A DNA stretch of 45,124 bases, taken from Streptomyces xanthophaeus. Lineage in GTDB: Bacteria; Actinomycetota; Actinomycetes; Streptomycetales; Streptomycetaceae. Made by a program: the position numbers and the translations under genes. Positions 9,049 to 16,993 of this stretch are shown here, in pieces. The notes under the pieces were generated by a model. That model ran no database searches. It was not told where the DNA came from and was given only the letters and a program-made list of their open reading frames with translations. The stretch spans positions 1-45,124 of the forward strand of contig NZ_JOFT01000048.1 of NCBI RefSeq assembly GCF_000725805.1, read 5' to 3'. Position 1 is the first letter of the stretch. Every line of letters starts with the position of its first letter.

Positions 9049-9558
9049 TCAGGTGTAGGTGCCCGCGAACCAGTTGGACGTGGCCTGGGTGTGGAGGGGG
9101 AAGGCCAGGTCCTCGGGGGTGCGCAGGACGTGCCAGCCGGTGGTTTCGTCCGTCGGCTTCGAGGCGGGCAGGTCGGCGGCCGGGCGCGGCGGGAGGAGGC
9201 CGAAGAGGAGCAGGTGGCCCGCCGGCGAGCTCAGGGCGTCGGCGAGGGTGACCTCTTCGGCATCGGCGGTGATGCCGGTCTCCTCGCGGAGTTCGCGGAC
9301 CACGGCCTCGCGCCAGTCCTCGCCGAAGTCCATGAAGCCGCCGGGCAGGGCGATCCCGCCGAGGGCCGGTTCGATGGTGCGCGTGATCACGACGAGGCCG
9401 GTGCCGTGCTCGTCCTCGACGGGGAGGAGGGCGACGGCGACGGGCAGCGGGTTGCGGTAGGCGGTGGCGCCGCACGCGGTGCAGGTGCGGGGCCATGCGG
9501 TCGAGCCGTACGGCGCTCCGCAGGTGGAGCAGTGCGAGTCCTTCAGCTGTGCCGGCAT
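9049..9558 (-). CDS. NUDIX hydrolase with N-terminal zinc ribbon
   Basis: A 169-residue NUDIX pyrophosphohydrolase. The zinc ribbon is C10-x2-C13 ... C26-x2-C29, as in NudC-like members, followed by the complete NUDIX box Gx5Ex7REUxEExGU at residues 74-96 (GFMDFGEDWREAVVRELREE). The substrate is some nucleoside diphosphate linked to another moiety and cannot be fixed from sequence; at 169 residues it is shorter than typical NudC NADH/RNA-decapping enzymes. The ATG at 9558 has no Shine-Dalgarno. Instead TACCAT stands exactly six bases upstream, which suggests a leaderless mRNA. It is divergent from the dipeptidase gene, whose start is only ~30 bases away. Confidence 0.88.
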   Translation of the reverse strand: MPAQLKDSHCSTCGAPYGSTAWPRTCTACGATAYRNPLPVAVALLPVEDEHGTGLVVITRTIEPALGGIALPGGFMDFGEDWREAVVRELREETGITADAEEVTLADALSSPAGHLLLFGLLPPRPAADLPASKPTDETTGWHVLRTPEDLAFPLHTQATSNWFAGTYT

Positions 9559-9564
9559 CCCGCG

Positions 9565-9570
9565 ATGGTA
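9565..9570 (-). promoter_or_regulatory. Candidate -10 box (TACCAT) for a leaderless NUDIX mRNA
   Basis: TACCAT on the minus strand, then six bases, then the ATG at 9558. This spacing places the transcription start on the A of ATG. No Shine-Dalgarno is present. I see no good -35 hexamer. Confidence 0.4.
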
Positions 9571-9587
9571 TGCCAAGGGGTATGTGG

Positions 9588-10277
9588 ATGACGGCTGTTG
9601 CGGGGTTGGTCGCGGGTCTGGTCACGGTCTCGCCGGGCGGGGCGGCGCCGCCCGGGTTCGTGGCGCTGCGCGAGGTGGATCCGAGCATCCGCCAGGACAT
9701 GCGGTACGCCGGTGCGCGGAACTTCACGGGCGGGGTCGTGGACGGGTACGAGGAGCCGGTCTGCCTGCTCGGCCGGCCCGCCGCAGAGGCACTGCGGCGG
9801 GCGCAGCGGGGGCTGTTGCGGCGCGGCTACGTGCTGCGGGTGTACGACTGCTACCGGCCGCAGCGGGCGGTCGACCACTTCGTGCGGTGGGCGCGGGGGG
9901 CCGAGGGTCCCGGGGACGCGCGGGCCAAGGCCGAGTTCTATCCGCACGTGGAGCGGAGCCGGCTGATCCCCGAGGGGTACATCGCGGAGAGGTCCGGGCA
10001 CAGCCGCGGGAGCACGGTCGACGTGACCCTGGAGGAACTCTCGGGCCGTGAGGTGGACATGGGGACGGCCTTCGACTACTTCGATCCGCTCTCCCACACC
10101 GACGATCCGCGGGTGGGCGCCGCGGCCCGGGCCAACCGGGAGGTGCTCCGGCGGGCGCTGGAGGTGGAGGGCTTCGTCAACCTCCCCGAGGAGTGGTGGC
10201 ACTTCACGCTGCGGCCGGAGACGTTCCCCGGGACGCATTTCGACTTCCCCGTAGCTGTCGCCGCCGTACGGCCGTGA
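9588..10277 (+). CDS. D-alanyl-D-alanine dipeptidase, VanX-like (peptidase M15D)
   Basis: A 229-residue zinc dipeptidase of the VanX/DdpX type. Zinc ligands and catalytic residues are visible: SGHSRGSTVD (His138, Asp145), EEWWHF (Glu202, His205) and the substrate arginine in YDCYRPQRA. The N-terminus (VAGLVAGLVTVSPGGAAPPG) is a short hydrophobic segment ending in small residues, so it may be exported and act on cell-wall D-Ala-D-Ala, unlike cytoplasmic VanX. Start choice is uncertain: AAGGGG at 9575-9580 fits ATG 9588 (seven-base spacing), while ATG 9570 would give a signal peptide with an arginine but no ribosome site. No vanH/vanA-type genes are nearby, so a housekeeping or salvage role is more likely than glycopeptide resistance. 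Confidence 0.88.
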   Translation: MTAVAGLVAGLVTVSPGGAAPPGFVALREVDPSIRQDMRYAGARNFTGGVVDGYEEPVCLLGRPAAEALRRAQRGLLRRGYVLRVYDCYRPQRAVDHFVRWARGAEGPGDARAKAEFYPHVERSRLIPEGYIAERSGHSRGSTVDVTLEELSGREVDMGTAFDYFDPLSHTDDPRVGAAARANREVLRRALEVEGFVNLPEEWWHFTLRPETFPGTHFDFPVAVAAVRP

Positions 10278-10278
10278 G

Positions 10279-10284
10279 TACCGT
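10279..10284 (+). promoter_or_regulatory. Candidate -10 box (TACCGT) for a leaderless Mpo1-like mRNA
   Basis: TACCGT is followed by exactly six bases and the ATG at 10291, with no Shine-Dalgarno in between. The box begins just after the stop codon of the dipeptidase gene (TGA at 10275-10277). Confidence 0.4.
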
Positions 10285-10290
10285 GCCCGC

Positions 10291-10629
10291 ATGACTTTCA
10301 GTTCGTACGAGGAGTTCTGGCCCTACTACGTCGCCATGCATTCCCGGGCCGCCACCCGCTGGGTGCATCTCACCGGGACCCTCACGGGTCTGGCGGTGAC
10401 GGCCTACGGGCTGGCCCGCGGCCGCAGGCGCTACCTGGCGGCGCTCCCCCTCATCGGCTACGGGACGGCCTGGCCCGCGCACTTCCTGATCGAGGGGAAC
10501 AATCCGGCGACCTTCGGGAATCCGGGCTGGTCGCTGCGCGGGGACGCACAGATGATCCGGATGATGCTGTCCGGCCGGGACGCGGAGCTGGACGCCATCG
10601 CCCAGAAGTGGCTTGCCGAGAACCGGTGA
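10291..10629 (+). CDS. Mpo1-like (DUF962) small membrane protein
   Basis: A 112-residue protein of the Mpo1/DUF962 family. It shows the family pattern: an N-terminal FxxYYVxMHS segment, two hydrophobic stretches (LTGLAVTAYGLA and YLAALPLIGYGTAW), then HFLIEGNNPATFGNPGWSLRGD. The yeast member is an iron-dependent dioxygenase that shortens 2-hydroxy fatty acids; whether the bacterial form does so is unproven. It begins 13 bases after the dipeptidase stop, probably as a leaderless transcript, and is not obviously coupled to the DUF35 gene 60 bases downstream. Confidence 0.85.
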   Translation: MTFSSYEEFWPYYVAMHSRAATRWVHLTGTLTGLAVTAYGLARGRRRYLAALPLIGYGTAWPAHFLIEGNNPATFGNPGWSLRGDAQMIRMMLSGRDAELDAIAQKWLAENR

Positions 10630-10689
10630 CCGGGCGGCCCTGCCGTGGCAGACTCCTGACGATGCGTCAGATTCGGTAGGGGAGGGGTC

Positions 10690-11160
10690 TTGGCACTCAC
10701 ACGCACACCCGTCGTGGCCGGGTGGTTCACCGAGGACGGACCGGACGGCGGCTTCCGGCTGCTCGGCACCCGCTGTTCCGCCTGCACCACCGTGTTCTTC
10801 CCGCGCGAGGACGCGTACTGCCGCAACCCTCACTGTCCGGGCGGCGGCGGACTCGCCGAAGTGCCCCTGTCGGCCCGCGGCCGGGTCTGGTCCTACACCG
10901 ACGGGCGCTACCGGCCACCCGCCCCGTACGTGTCCGACCCGGACGAGCCCTGGGAGCCGTACACCCTGGTGGCGGTCGAGCTGGAGGCCGAGGCGATGGT
11001 CGTGCTGGGGCAGGCGGCGCCCGGGGTGGGCGTGGCCGACCTGGCGGTCGGCATGGAGGTCGAGGTGGAGGGCGGCGTGCTGAACGAGGACGAGGACGCC
11101 GGTACGGCCTGGACCACCTGGCGCTTCCGGCCGGTGCCCGCCGCGGGAGCCGCCTCGTGA
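10690..11160 (+). CDS. DUF35 / OB-fold zinc-ribbon protein paired with a thiolase
   Basis: A 156-residue protein with the DUF35 layout: a zinc ribbon (C29-x2-C32, C44-x4-C49) followed by an OB-fold domain. DUF35 proteins bind thiolase-like enzymes and help channel acyl-CoA substrates. In the Ltp2-DUF35 pair of steroid side-chain degradation they form an aldolase. The start is the TTG at 10690, just after GGAGGGG (10681-10687); the first strong family similarity is around residue 20. The stop overlaps the GTG start of the next gene by four bases (GTGA), so the two products are almost certainly made together. Confidence 0.87.
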   Translation: MALTRTPVVAGWFTEDGPDGGFRLLGTRCSACTTVFFPREDAYCRNPHCPGGGGLAEVPLSARGRVWSYTDGRYRPPAPYVSDPDEPWEPYTLVAVELEAEAMVVLGQAAPGVGVADLAVGMEVEVEGGVLNEDEDAGTAWTTWRFRPVPAAGAAS

Positions 11161-12347
11161 GCGCCGACGTCGCCGTCCTCGGCGCCGGGATGCACCCGTG
11201 GGGCAAGTGGGGGCGCAGCTTCGTCGAGTACGGGCGGGCCGCCGCGCGGACGGCGCTCGCGGACGCCGGACTGGACTGGACGGACGTGCAGTCCGTGGTC
11301 GGCGCCGACACGGTGCGCGGCGGCTACCCGGGCTACGTGGCCGGGGCGACCTTCGCCCGGGCGCTCGGCTGGCAGGGCGCCCGCGTGACCAGCGTGTACG
11401 CGGCCTGCGCGTCCGGGGCCCAGGCCATCGGGACGGCGCGGGCGCAGATCCTGGCCGGGCTGGCCGACGTGGTGCTCGTCGTGGGGGCGGACGCCGCGCC
11501 CAAGGGGTTCTTCGCACCGGCCGGGGGCGAGCGGCCGGACGATCCGGACTGGCTGCGCTTCCGGGTGCTGGGGGCCACCAACCCGGCGTACTTCGCACTG
11601 TACGCACGCCGCCGGATGGCCGTGTACGGGGACACCCCGGAGGACTTCGCCCAGGTCAAGGTGAAGAACGCGGCGGCCGGGGTGCTGAACCCGAACGCCC
11701 GCTACCGCAAGGCCGTCACCGCCGAGGAGGTAGCCGCCTCGGCCGTGGTCGCGGATCCGCTGCGGCTGCTGGACATCTGCGCCACCTCCGACGGGGGCGC
11801 GGCCCTGGTGCTGAGCAGCATGGACTTCGCGCGCTCGCGCGGGATCGGCGACCCGGTGCGGATCCGGGCGGTGTCCACGGTGACGCCGACGTACCCGCGG
11901 ACCGTCCTGGACCTGCCCGACATCGCCACGGACTCGTCGGCGGCCGTGCGCCCGGCGCCCGGGTCGTTCCGGTCCTCGATCGCCCGGGCCGCCTACGAGG
12001 AGGCCGCGATCGGGCCCGACGAGCTCTCGCTGGCCGAGGTGTACGACCTGTCCACCGCGCTGGAACTGGAGTGGTACGAGGACATCGGCCTGTGCGCGGA
12101 GGGCGAGGGCGCCAAGCTCGTACGGGAGGGGGCGACGGCCCTCGGCGGGCGGATCCCCGTGAACACCAGCGGCGGGCTGGCCTCCTTCGGGGAGGCGGTG
12201 CCGGCGCAGGCCATCGCCCAGGTGTGCGAGCTGACCTGGCAGCTGCGGGGTACGGCCGGGGACCGGCAGGTGCCCGGGGCGAAGGCCGGGATCACCGCCA
12301 ACCAGGGACTGTTCGGGCACGGGTCGGCCGTGGTGGCCGTGCGCTGA
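11157..12347 (+). CDS. Thiolase-like lipid-transfer protein (SCP-x/Ltp type)
   Basis: A 396-residue thiolase-fold protein starting at a GTG inside the stop codon of the DUF35 gene. The nucleophilic cysteine position is kept (SVYAACASGAQAIG, Cys84); CATSDGGAALVLSS and NTSGGLASFGEAVPAQ follow, and GLFGHGSAVVAVR closes the protein. This is the SCP-x/Ltp branch, not biosynthetic acetyl-CoA acetyltransferase. Together with DUF35 it may act as an acyl-CoA thiolase or retro-aldolase on steroid- or branched-chain CoA esters. No other sterol genes are nearby, so the substrate is unknown. It ends before a strong hairpin at 12452-12487, converging on the conservon. Confidence 0.87.
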   Translation: MSADVAVLGAGMHPWGKWGRSFVEYGRAAARTALADAGLDWTDVQSVVGADTVRGGYPGYVAGATFARALGWQGARVTSVYAACASGAQAIGTARAQILAGLADVVLVVGADAAPKGFFAPAGGERPDDPDWLRFRVLGATNPAYFALYARRRMAVYGDTPEDFAQVKVKNAAAGVLNPNARYRKAVTAEEVAASAVVADPLRLLDICATSDGGAALVLSSMDFARSRGIGDPVRIRAVSTVTPTYPRTVLDLPDIATDSSAAVRPAPGSFRSSIARAAYEEAAIGPDELSLAEVYDLSTALELEWYEDIGLCAEGEGAKLVREGATALGGRIPVNTSGGLASFGEAVPAQAIAQVCELTWQLRGTAGDRQVPGAKAGITANQGLFGHGSAVVAVR

Positions 12348-12451
12348 ACAGCGCGTGTTGTCGGGATGCTTGACGGCCCCCGGCAGCAGGTTCACACTCG
12401 CTCCACGGTCCCGCGCCGCGACCGGGACCCCCTCGTCCCCCCGTGAGAGCC

Positions 12452-12487
12452 GCGGCCCGTACCCCAGTCGGCGGGGGTACGGGCCGC
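12452..12487. terminator. Hairpin terminator between thiolase and conservon
   Basis: GCGGCCCGTACCCC (12452-12465) is the exact reverse complement of GGGGTACGGGCCGC (12474-12487), with an eight-base loop. It lies in the convergent gap of 220 bases. The rest of that gap holds no gene; near 12535-12571 there are three copies of GACCTCTCAG that run into the 3' end of cvnD. Confidence 0.75.
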
Positions 12488-12567
12488 CTCCATGTCGGGC
12501 CGCCCTCCCGGGCCTGCGCCAGACCTCCTTCTCAGACCTCTCAGGCGTCTCGGACCTCTCAGACCTC

Positions 12568-13209
12568 TCAGGCCTCCGGCGACGGGCACGGCGTCAGGCT
12601 CCGCCGCCGGGCCGCGCGGGCCAGCGACATCGCGTGTTCCACGACCCCGACCAGTACGTCCTTCACGGACTCCCGGTCGCGTGCGTCGCACAGGAGCACC
12701 GGCACCCCGGCATCGAGGTCGAGTGCCTCCCGTACGGTCACCACCGGGTGCCGGTCCGCGCCGTCGAAACAGTTCACCGCGACCACGAACGGGATCCCGC
12801 GCCGCTCGAAGTAGTCGATCGCGGCGAAGCAGTCCGCGAGGCGGCGGGTGTCGGCGAGGACCACGGCGCCGAGCGAGCCCTGGGCCAGCTCGTCCCACAG
12901 GAACCAGAAGCGGTCCTGCCCGGGCGTGCCGAACAGGTACAGCACCAGGTCCTCGCGGAGGGTGATGCGCCCGAAGTCCATGGCGACGGTCGTGGTGCTC
13001 TTGGCCTCCACTCCCCCGGTGTCGTCGATGCCGATGCCCGGCTCCGACAGCTGTTCCTCCGTCCTCAGCGGTCTGATCTCGCTCACTGCACTGACCAGGG
13101 TGGTCTTGCCCACCCCGAAACCGCCCGCGACCAGGATCTTCAGGGTCAGCGGCTCGACCGGTGACACGGCATGCATGGCACCGGTGCGGCTAGAGCGCCC
13201 GAAGGCCAT
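12568..13209 (-). CDS. cvnD: Conservon GTPase CvnD
   Basis: A 213-residue Ras-like GTPase of the conservon family. The P-loop is GGFGVGKTT (residues 29-37), the G3 motif is GTPGQDRF (95-102) and the G4 motif is NCFD (147-150), which replaces the usual NKxD as in other conservon GTPases. It is the output partner of the CvnA-CvnB-CvnC membrane complex, which is likened to eukaryotic G-protein receptors. The start ATG overlaps the end of cvnC by 20 bases and is preceded by GAGGTGA four bases upstream, so translation is coupled. It is the last gene of the four-gene operon. Which of the several Streptomyces conservons this corresponds to cannot be told from here. Confidence 0.93.
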   Translation of the reverse strand: MAFGRSSRTGAMHAVSPVEPLTLKILVAGGFGVGKTTLVSAVSEIRPLRTEEQLSEPGIGIDDTGGVEAKSTTTVAMDFGRITLREDLVLYLFGTPGQDRFWFLWDELAQGSLGAVVLADTRRLADCFAAIDYFERRGIPFVVAVNCFDGADRHPVVTVREALDLDAGVPVLLCDARDRESVKDVLVGVVEHAMSLARAARRRSLTPCPSPEA

Positions 13210-13648
13210 CGATCACCTCACGCAGAATGGATTCATCGGGAAGTTCGGCCGGAGGTACCGGCCGGGTCACATGGACCAGTTCGTCGTCCACCAGGTCGCC
13301 GATCAGGACCCGGACGACCCCGACCGCGAGGTCGAGGTCCGCCGCCAGTTCCGCGACCGACTGCGGCCGCCCCCGGCACAGCCCGAGGATGTGGGCGTGT
13401 TCCGGGGACAGGGTCATGTCCCAGACCGGGTCGTCGGCCGCCGGTTCGGCGACGACGAGCGCGATCAGGTCGAGCCGGTGCTGGCCCGCGTGGCTGGTCC
13501 GGCCGCGGGTCATCGCGTACGGGCGCACCACGGGTCCTGCGTCGTCGTCGAACCAGTGCGGGTGTTCGTAGCCGTGGACGTCGACGGGCGCCTCGACGGA
13601 AGTGTCGGCAGGCGGGTCGGTGGGGTGGTCCTGGCCGGTTTCGCTCAT
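13190..13648 (-). CDS. cvnC: Conservon protein CvnC (DUF742)
   Basis: A 152-residue DUF742 protein. The N-terminal 25 residues are acidic and variable (DHPTDPPADTSVEAP). Then come VRPYAMTRGRTS, a winged-helix-like region with LCRGRPQSVAELAADLDLAVGVVRVLIGDL, and the typical ending PDESILREVIDGLRAL. In conservons it sits with the roadblock protein and links the sensor to the GTPase. The gene begins ten bases after cvnB and overlaps cvnD. Confidence 0.93.
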   Translation of the reverse strand: MSETGQDHPTDPPADTSVEAPVDVHGYEHPHWFDDDAGPVVRPYAMTRGRTSHAGQHRLDLIALVVAEPAADDPVWDMTLSPEHAHILGLCRGRPQSVAELAADLDLAVGVVRVLIGDLVDDELVHVTRPVPPAELPDESILREVIDGLRAL

Positions 13649-13658
13649 GCCGTACGAC

Positions 13659-14096
13659 TCACCCTCCGGTTGGCAGCCCGGTGCGCGGGGCCGTCGCCAG
13701 GTGGTCGCCCACCCGCTTGACCATCAGCGTCATCTCGTACGCGACCTGCCCGACGTCGGAGTCGGCGTCGGACAGGACGGCCAGGCAGCTGCCGTCGCCG
13801 GCCGCCATGACGAAGAGGAAGGCCTCGTCGAGCTCGACGACGGTCTGGCGCACGGTGCCGGAGTCGAAGTGGCGGCCGACCCCCTTGGCCAGGCTGTGGA
13901 AGCCGGAGGCCACGGCCGCCAGGTGCTCGCTGTCCTCCCGGGTCAGGTCCTTGGAGCTCCCGGTGGGCAGGCCGTCCCCGGACAGGACCACCGCCTTGCG
14001 GATGCTGCCGACCCGGTCCACGAGCTCGTCGAGGAGCCAGTTGAGCGGGCCGGAGCCGCGGCCCCTGCTGTCGTTGCCGGTCTGCGGTGCGGTCAT
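13659..14096 (-). CDS. cvnB: Conservon roadblock/LC7 protein CvnB
   Basis: A 145-residue roadblock/LC7 domain protein with LNWLLDELVDRVGSIRKAVVLS near the start, FLFVMAAGDGSCLAVLSD in the central sheet and VAYEMTLMVKRVGDHL in the last helix. Related MglB-type proteins act as regulators or scaffolds for small GTPases; here the partner is CvnD. Its ATG overlaps the cvnA stop (ATGA, 14093-14096), giving coupled translation. Confidence 0.94.
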   Translation of the reverse strand: MTAPQTGNDSRGRGSGPLNWLLDELVDRVGSIRKAVVLSGDGLPTGSSKDLTREDSEHLAAVASGFHSLAKGVGRHFDSGTVRQTVVELDEAFLFVMAAGDGSCLAVLSDADSDVGQVAYEMTLMVKRVGDHLATAPRTGLPTGG

Positions 14097-16993
14097 CGAC
14101 CGTCCCCTTCGTTCTCGTATCCGGGACCTGAGGCGGCGGGGGTGCCTGCCTCGGACCCGGACTCGGACTGCTGCTGTGCGTGCTGTTGGCGGCCCGCCGT
14201 CCAGCCGCGCTGGAGGGCGGCCATCCGGGACCGCACCTCCTCCGCGTCACGGTCGGGGGCCGGGGCCGTCTCGGCGGCGGTGGGGGCGTGGTCCGCGGAG
14301 TTCTTCAGCTGGGGCGCCAGGCTGGCCTGGCGGACCCTCCGGGGCAGCACCCCGGCTCCCGGGCCGGGCAGCGCCGCACCGTCCCCGGGGCCGGCGCCGG
14401 GCTGCGGGACCACGGAGACGGGGCGGGGCTCGACGCGGCGGCCGTGGTCGGCGACCAGGGTCGGGGCGGGACGGCGGCGCGGGAGCGGTACGGCTCCGGA
14501 GGTGCGCGCCCCCTCGGGGCGGGCCCCGTCGCGGCGCGGGTTGTCCAGGCGGACCGGACCGGTGGGGGCCAGCGGTTCGCGGTCGGCGCCGGGACGCCGT
14601 TCGGCGGGCCGGCGGCCGGGCCGGTCCGCGTCGCGGTCCCGGTCGCGGAAGCCGTCCCGGTCGCGGTCGCGGAAGCCGTCCCGGTCGTGGAAGCCCTCGC
14701 GGTCGTTCTTCCAGGTGCCGCCCCGCTCCGCGTGCCGGTCGGTGTGCGGCCGGTCCGCCGGGCGCAGCCCCAGCAGGGCGCTGCGCGAGGTGCCGTTCGG
14801 CGGGGTCTCGTCGTCCAGGGTGGCCATGGCGGGCCGGGCCGGGCCGCCGGGAACGCCGATGGCCTGGTCCGGTACGGCCGGGTCGTCGAGCCCGTCCACC
14901 GCCTCCAGGCCGAAGGCGCCCAGCGGGGCCTCCAGCTCGACCGGGCCGCGCAGTTCGCCGGCCGGGAGCGGGCGGCCGGCCGGGGCGCGTTCCACGACGG
15001 CGGGCGCGGTCCGGGCGGACGGCCCGGAGGGGATCGTGCGGGGCCCTGCTCCCCGCCCGCCCCTGGCCGCGTCCAGCCGGACTCCCGTGCCGTTGGTCTC
15101 GGGAGCCTCGGTGAGCAGGGCCGCCGGTATGAGCACCACCGCGGTGGTGCCGCCGTAGGGGCTGCGCTGGAGGACGACCTTGACGCTGTGGCGACGGGCG
15201 AGGCGGCTGACGACGAAGAGGCCGAGCCGGTCGGTGTCGGAGAGCTCGAACTCGGGGTTCTCGGCGAGCCGGAGGTTCGCGTCGAGCAGCGCTTCGGGGT
15301 TCATGCCGAGGCCGCGGTCGTGGATCTCCAGGGTGAAGCCGTTGGCCACGCGTTCGCCGTGGACCTGGACCGCGGTGTGCGGCGGGGAGAACACGGTGGC
15401 GTTCTCCAGGAGTTCGGCGACGAGGTGGGTGACGTCGGCGACGGCCGGCCCGGCGATGCCCAGGCGCGGGAGCCGGCGCACCTCGATGCGTTCGTAGTCC
15501 TCGACCTCGGCGACGGCGGCCCGTACGACGTCCATCAGCTGGACGGGCTTGCGCCACTGGCGGGAGGGCGCGGCGCCGGAGAGGATCACCAGGCCTTCGG
15601 CGTGGCGGCGCATGCGGGTGGTCATGTGGTCGAGCCGGAAGAGGTCGGCGAGCTCCTCGCTGTCCTCCGTACGGCGTTCCATGGTGTCGAGGAGGGTCAG
15701 CTGGCGGTGCAGGAGGACCTGGTTGCGGCGGGCCAGGTTGACGAACACCTCGGAGACGCCGCGGCGCAGTTCGGCCTGTTTCACGGCGGCCTCGACGGCG
15801 GCCCGCTGGAGGCTGTTGAGGGCCTGTCCGACCTGGCCCACCTCGTCCTTCTCGTACTCCAGGCGGGGTGCCTCGGTCTCCACGTCCACGTGCTCGCCGG
15901 CGGCCAGGCGGCGCATCACGCCGGGCAGGCGGACCCCGGAGGCCTCGTGGGCCTCCTTGCGGAGCCGGGACAGGTCGCGGATCAGGTCGCGGCCGATGCG
16001 TACGGACAGGATCAGGGAGACGGTCAGGGCGATGAAGCCGAGGACTCCCGCGACGGCCGCCTGGACCAGGACGTCCATGGCGACGGGTTCGACGCGCTTT
16101 TGGTAGCGGTCCCCGGCGTCGGTGCCCATGACGGCGAGGTCGTCGAGGACCTTGGTGGCGGCCTCGTCCCACTGGGCGGCCGTGACCTTGGGGTTCTTGA
16201 CGGCGCCGCCGGTGAGGAGCCGCTCTTCGGTATCGCGCAGGGCCTTGGTCTCGGGGTCGGACCAGTACTGCTCGAACCGCTGGCGGTCGGCGGACGGGAG
16301 GATGGCGAGGTTGAACTCGTACAGCAGCCTGCGGTTGGCGACGAGGTCGGAGATGCGGCGCAGGTCCGCGGCGCTGACGGTGTGGGCGGCGAGGGCGGAG
16401 GCGATCACGGCGTCCTCGCGCGAGAGGGTCTCGCGGGCGCGGGTGATGCCCACGAGGGCGCGGCCCTGCTTGTCCATCTCCACGTTCTCCAGGGCGTGGA
16501 GGTTCATCAGGAACTCGTAGCAGGGGTCGACGAGGCGGCTGTAGAGCTCCAGGGCCTGGCTGGGGTCGAGGGCGTTCTGGTCGACCGAGCGGCGCAGGGC
16601 GCCGATGCCGTGGAAGGCGGCCAGGATGGAGCGCAGGCGCTGGGCGTTCGGGGCGCTCAGTTCGTCGGTGACCTCGGGGTCGCGGGCGTTGGCGCTGATG
16701 CGTTCGACGACCTCGTCGGTGGCGGCGCGGTGCTTGGCGAGTTCGGCGGTCGCGGCCGAGGCCCGGGGGTCGCCGAGGACGACGAGGCTCTGGCGGCGTT
16801 CCTTCTGGACGACGCGGACGACGTCCTCGATGGGGTAGCCGACCTTGTCGATGACGTAGGCGACGTCGAGGAGTTGGACGGCCTGGCGGCCGGTGATGAC
16901 CGTCGCGAAGCCCCAGAGGGCGGTCAGGGAGACGAGCGGCACAAGGAGCAACGCCACGATCTTCCGGCGGATGGACTTCCCGCGAAAGCGCAT
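14093..16993 (-). CDS. cvnA: Conservon sensor histidine-kinase-like protein CvnA
   Basis: A 966-residue membrane protein. A first transmembrane helix at ~11-33 and a second at ~308-332 enclose an extracytoplasmic NIT-like sensing region (~40-305, with YPIEDVVRVVQKERRQSLVV). A HAMP-like linker follows, then LDHMTTRMRRHAEGL (~454-468) and an ATPase domain with ELLENATVFSPP (N box), DRGLGM (G1) and LGLFVVSRLARRHSV (G2). Residues ~630-966 are a long disordered Pro/Arg-rich tail found in many CvnA proteins. Start: the ATG at 16993 precedes the transmembrane segment; two GGGAGG runs lie just upstream. The tail includes a tandem DRDGFRDRDR repeat (see the repeat entry). It heads the cvnABCD operon. 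Confidence 0.93.
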   Translation of the reverse strand: MRFRGKSIRRKIVALLLVPLVSLTALWGFATVITGRQAVQLLDVAYVIDKVGYPIEDVVRVVQKERRQSLVVLGDPRASAATAELAKHRAATDEVVERISANARDPEVTDELSAPNAQRLRSILAAFHGIGALRRSVDQNALDPSQALELYSRLVDPCYEFLMNLHALENVEMDKQGRALVGITRARETLSREDAVIASALAAHTVSAADLRRISDLVANRRLLYEFNLAILPSADRQRFEQYWSDPETKALRDTEERLLTGGAVKNPKVTAAQWDEAATKVLDDLAVMGTDAGDRYQKRVEPVAMDVLVQAAVAGVLGFIALTVSLILSVRIGRDLIRDLSRLRKEAHEASGVRLPGVMRRLAAGEHVDVETEAPRLEYEKDEVGQVGQALNSLQRAAVEAAVKQAELRRGVSEVFVNLARRNQVLLHRQLTLLDTMERRTEDSEELADLFRLDHMTTRMRRHAEGLVILSGAAPSRQWRKPVQLMDVVRAAVAEVEDYERIEVRRLPRLGIAGPAVADVTHLVAELLENATVFSPPHTAVQVHGERVANGFTLEIHDRGLGMNPEALLDANLRLAENPEFELSDTDRLGLFVVSRLARRHSVKVVLQRSPYGGTTAVVLIPAALLTEAPETNGTGVRLDAARGGRGAGPRTIPSGPSARTAPAVVERAPAGRPLPAGELRGPVELEAPLGAFGLEAVDGLDDPAVPDQAIGVPGGPARPAMATLDDETPPNGTSRSALLGLRPADRPHTDRHAERGGTWKNDREGFHDRDGFRDRDRDGFRDRDRDADRPGRRPAERRPGADREPLAPTGPVRLDNPRRDGARPEGARTSGAVPLPRRRPAPTLVADHGRRVEPRPVSVVPQPGAGPGDGAALPGPGAGVLPRRVRQASLAPQLKNSADHAPTAAETAPAPDRDAEEVRSRMAALQRGWTAGRQQHAQQQSESGSEAGTPAASGPGYENEGDGR
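14645..14704. repeat. Short in-frame tandem repeat in the CvnA tail
   Basis: Three consecutive units begin GCGGAAGCCGTCCCGGTC (14645, 14669) and GTGGAAGCCCTCGCGGTC (14687), with spacings of 24 and 18 bases. All are multiples of three, so copy-number change keeps frame. On the minus strand they encode repeated DRDGFR units in the disordered CvnA tail. Confidence 0.8.

Noticed and set aside
8274..9058. Several Arg/Pro-rich ORFs across the repeat tract
   Set aside because: Open in several frames at once, repeat-derived, and no start signals.
9588..10277. Glycopeptide resistance locus
   Set aside because: Only a VanX-like dipeptidase is present, with no vanH, vanA or vanRS homologues nearby.
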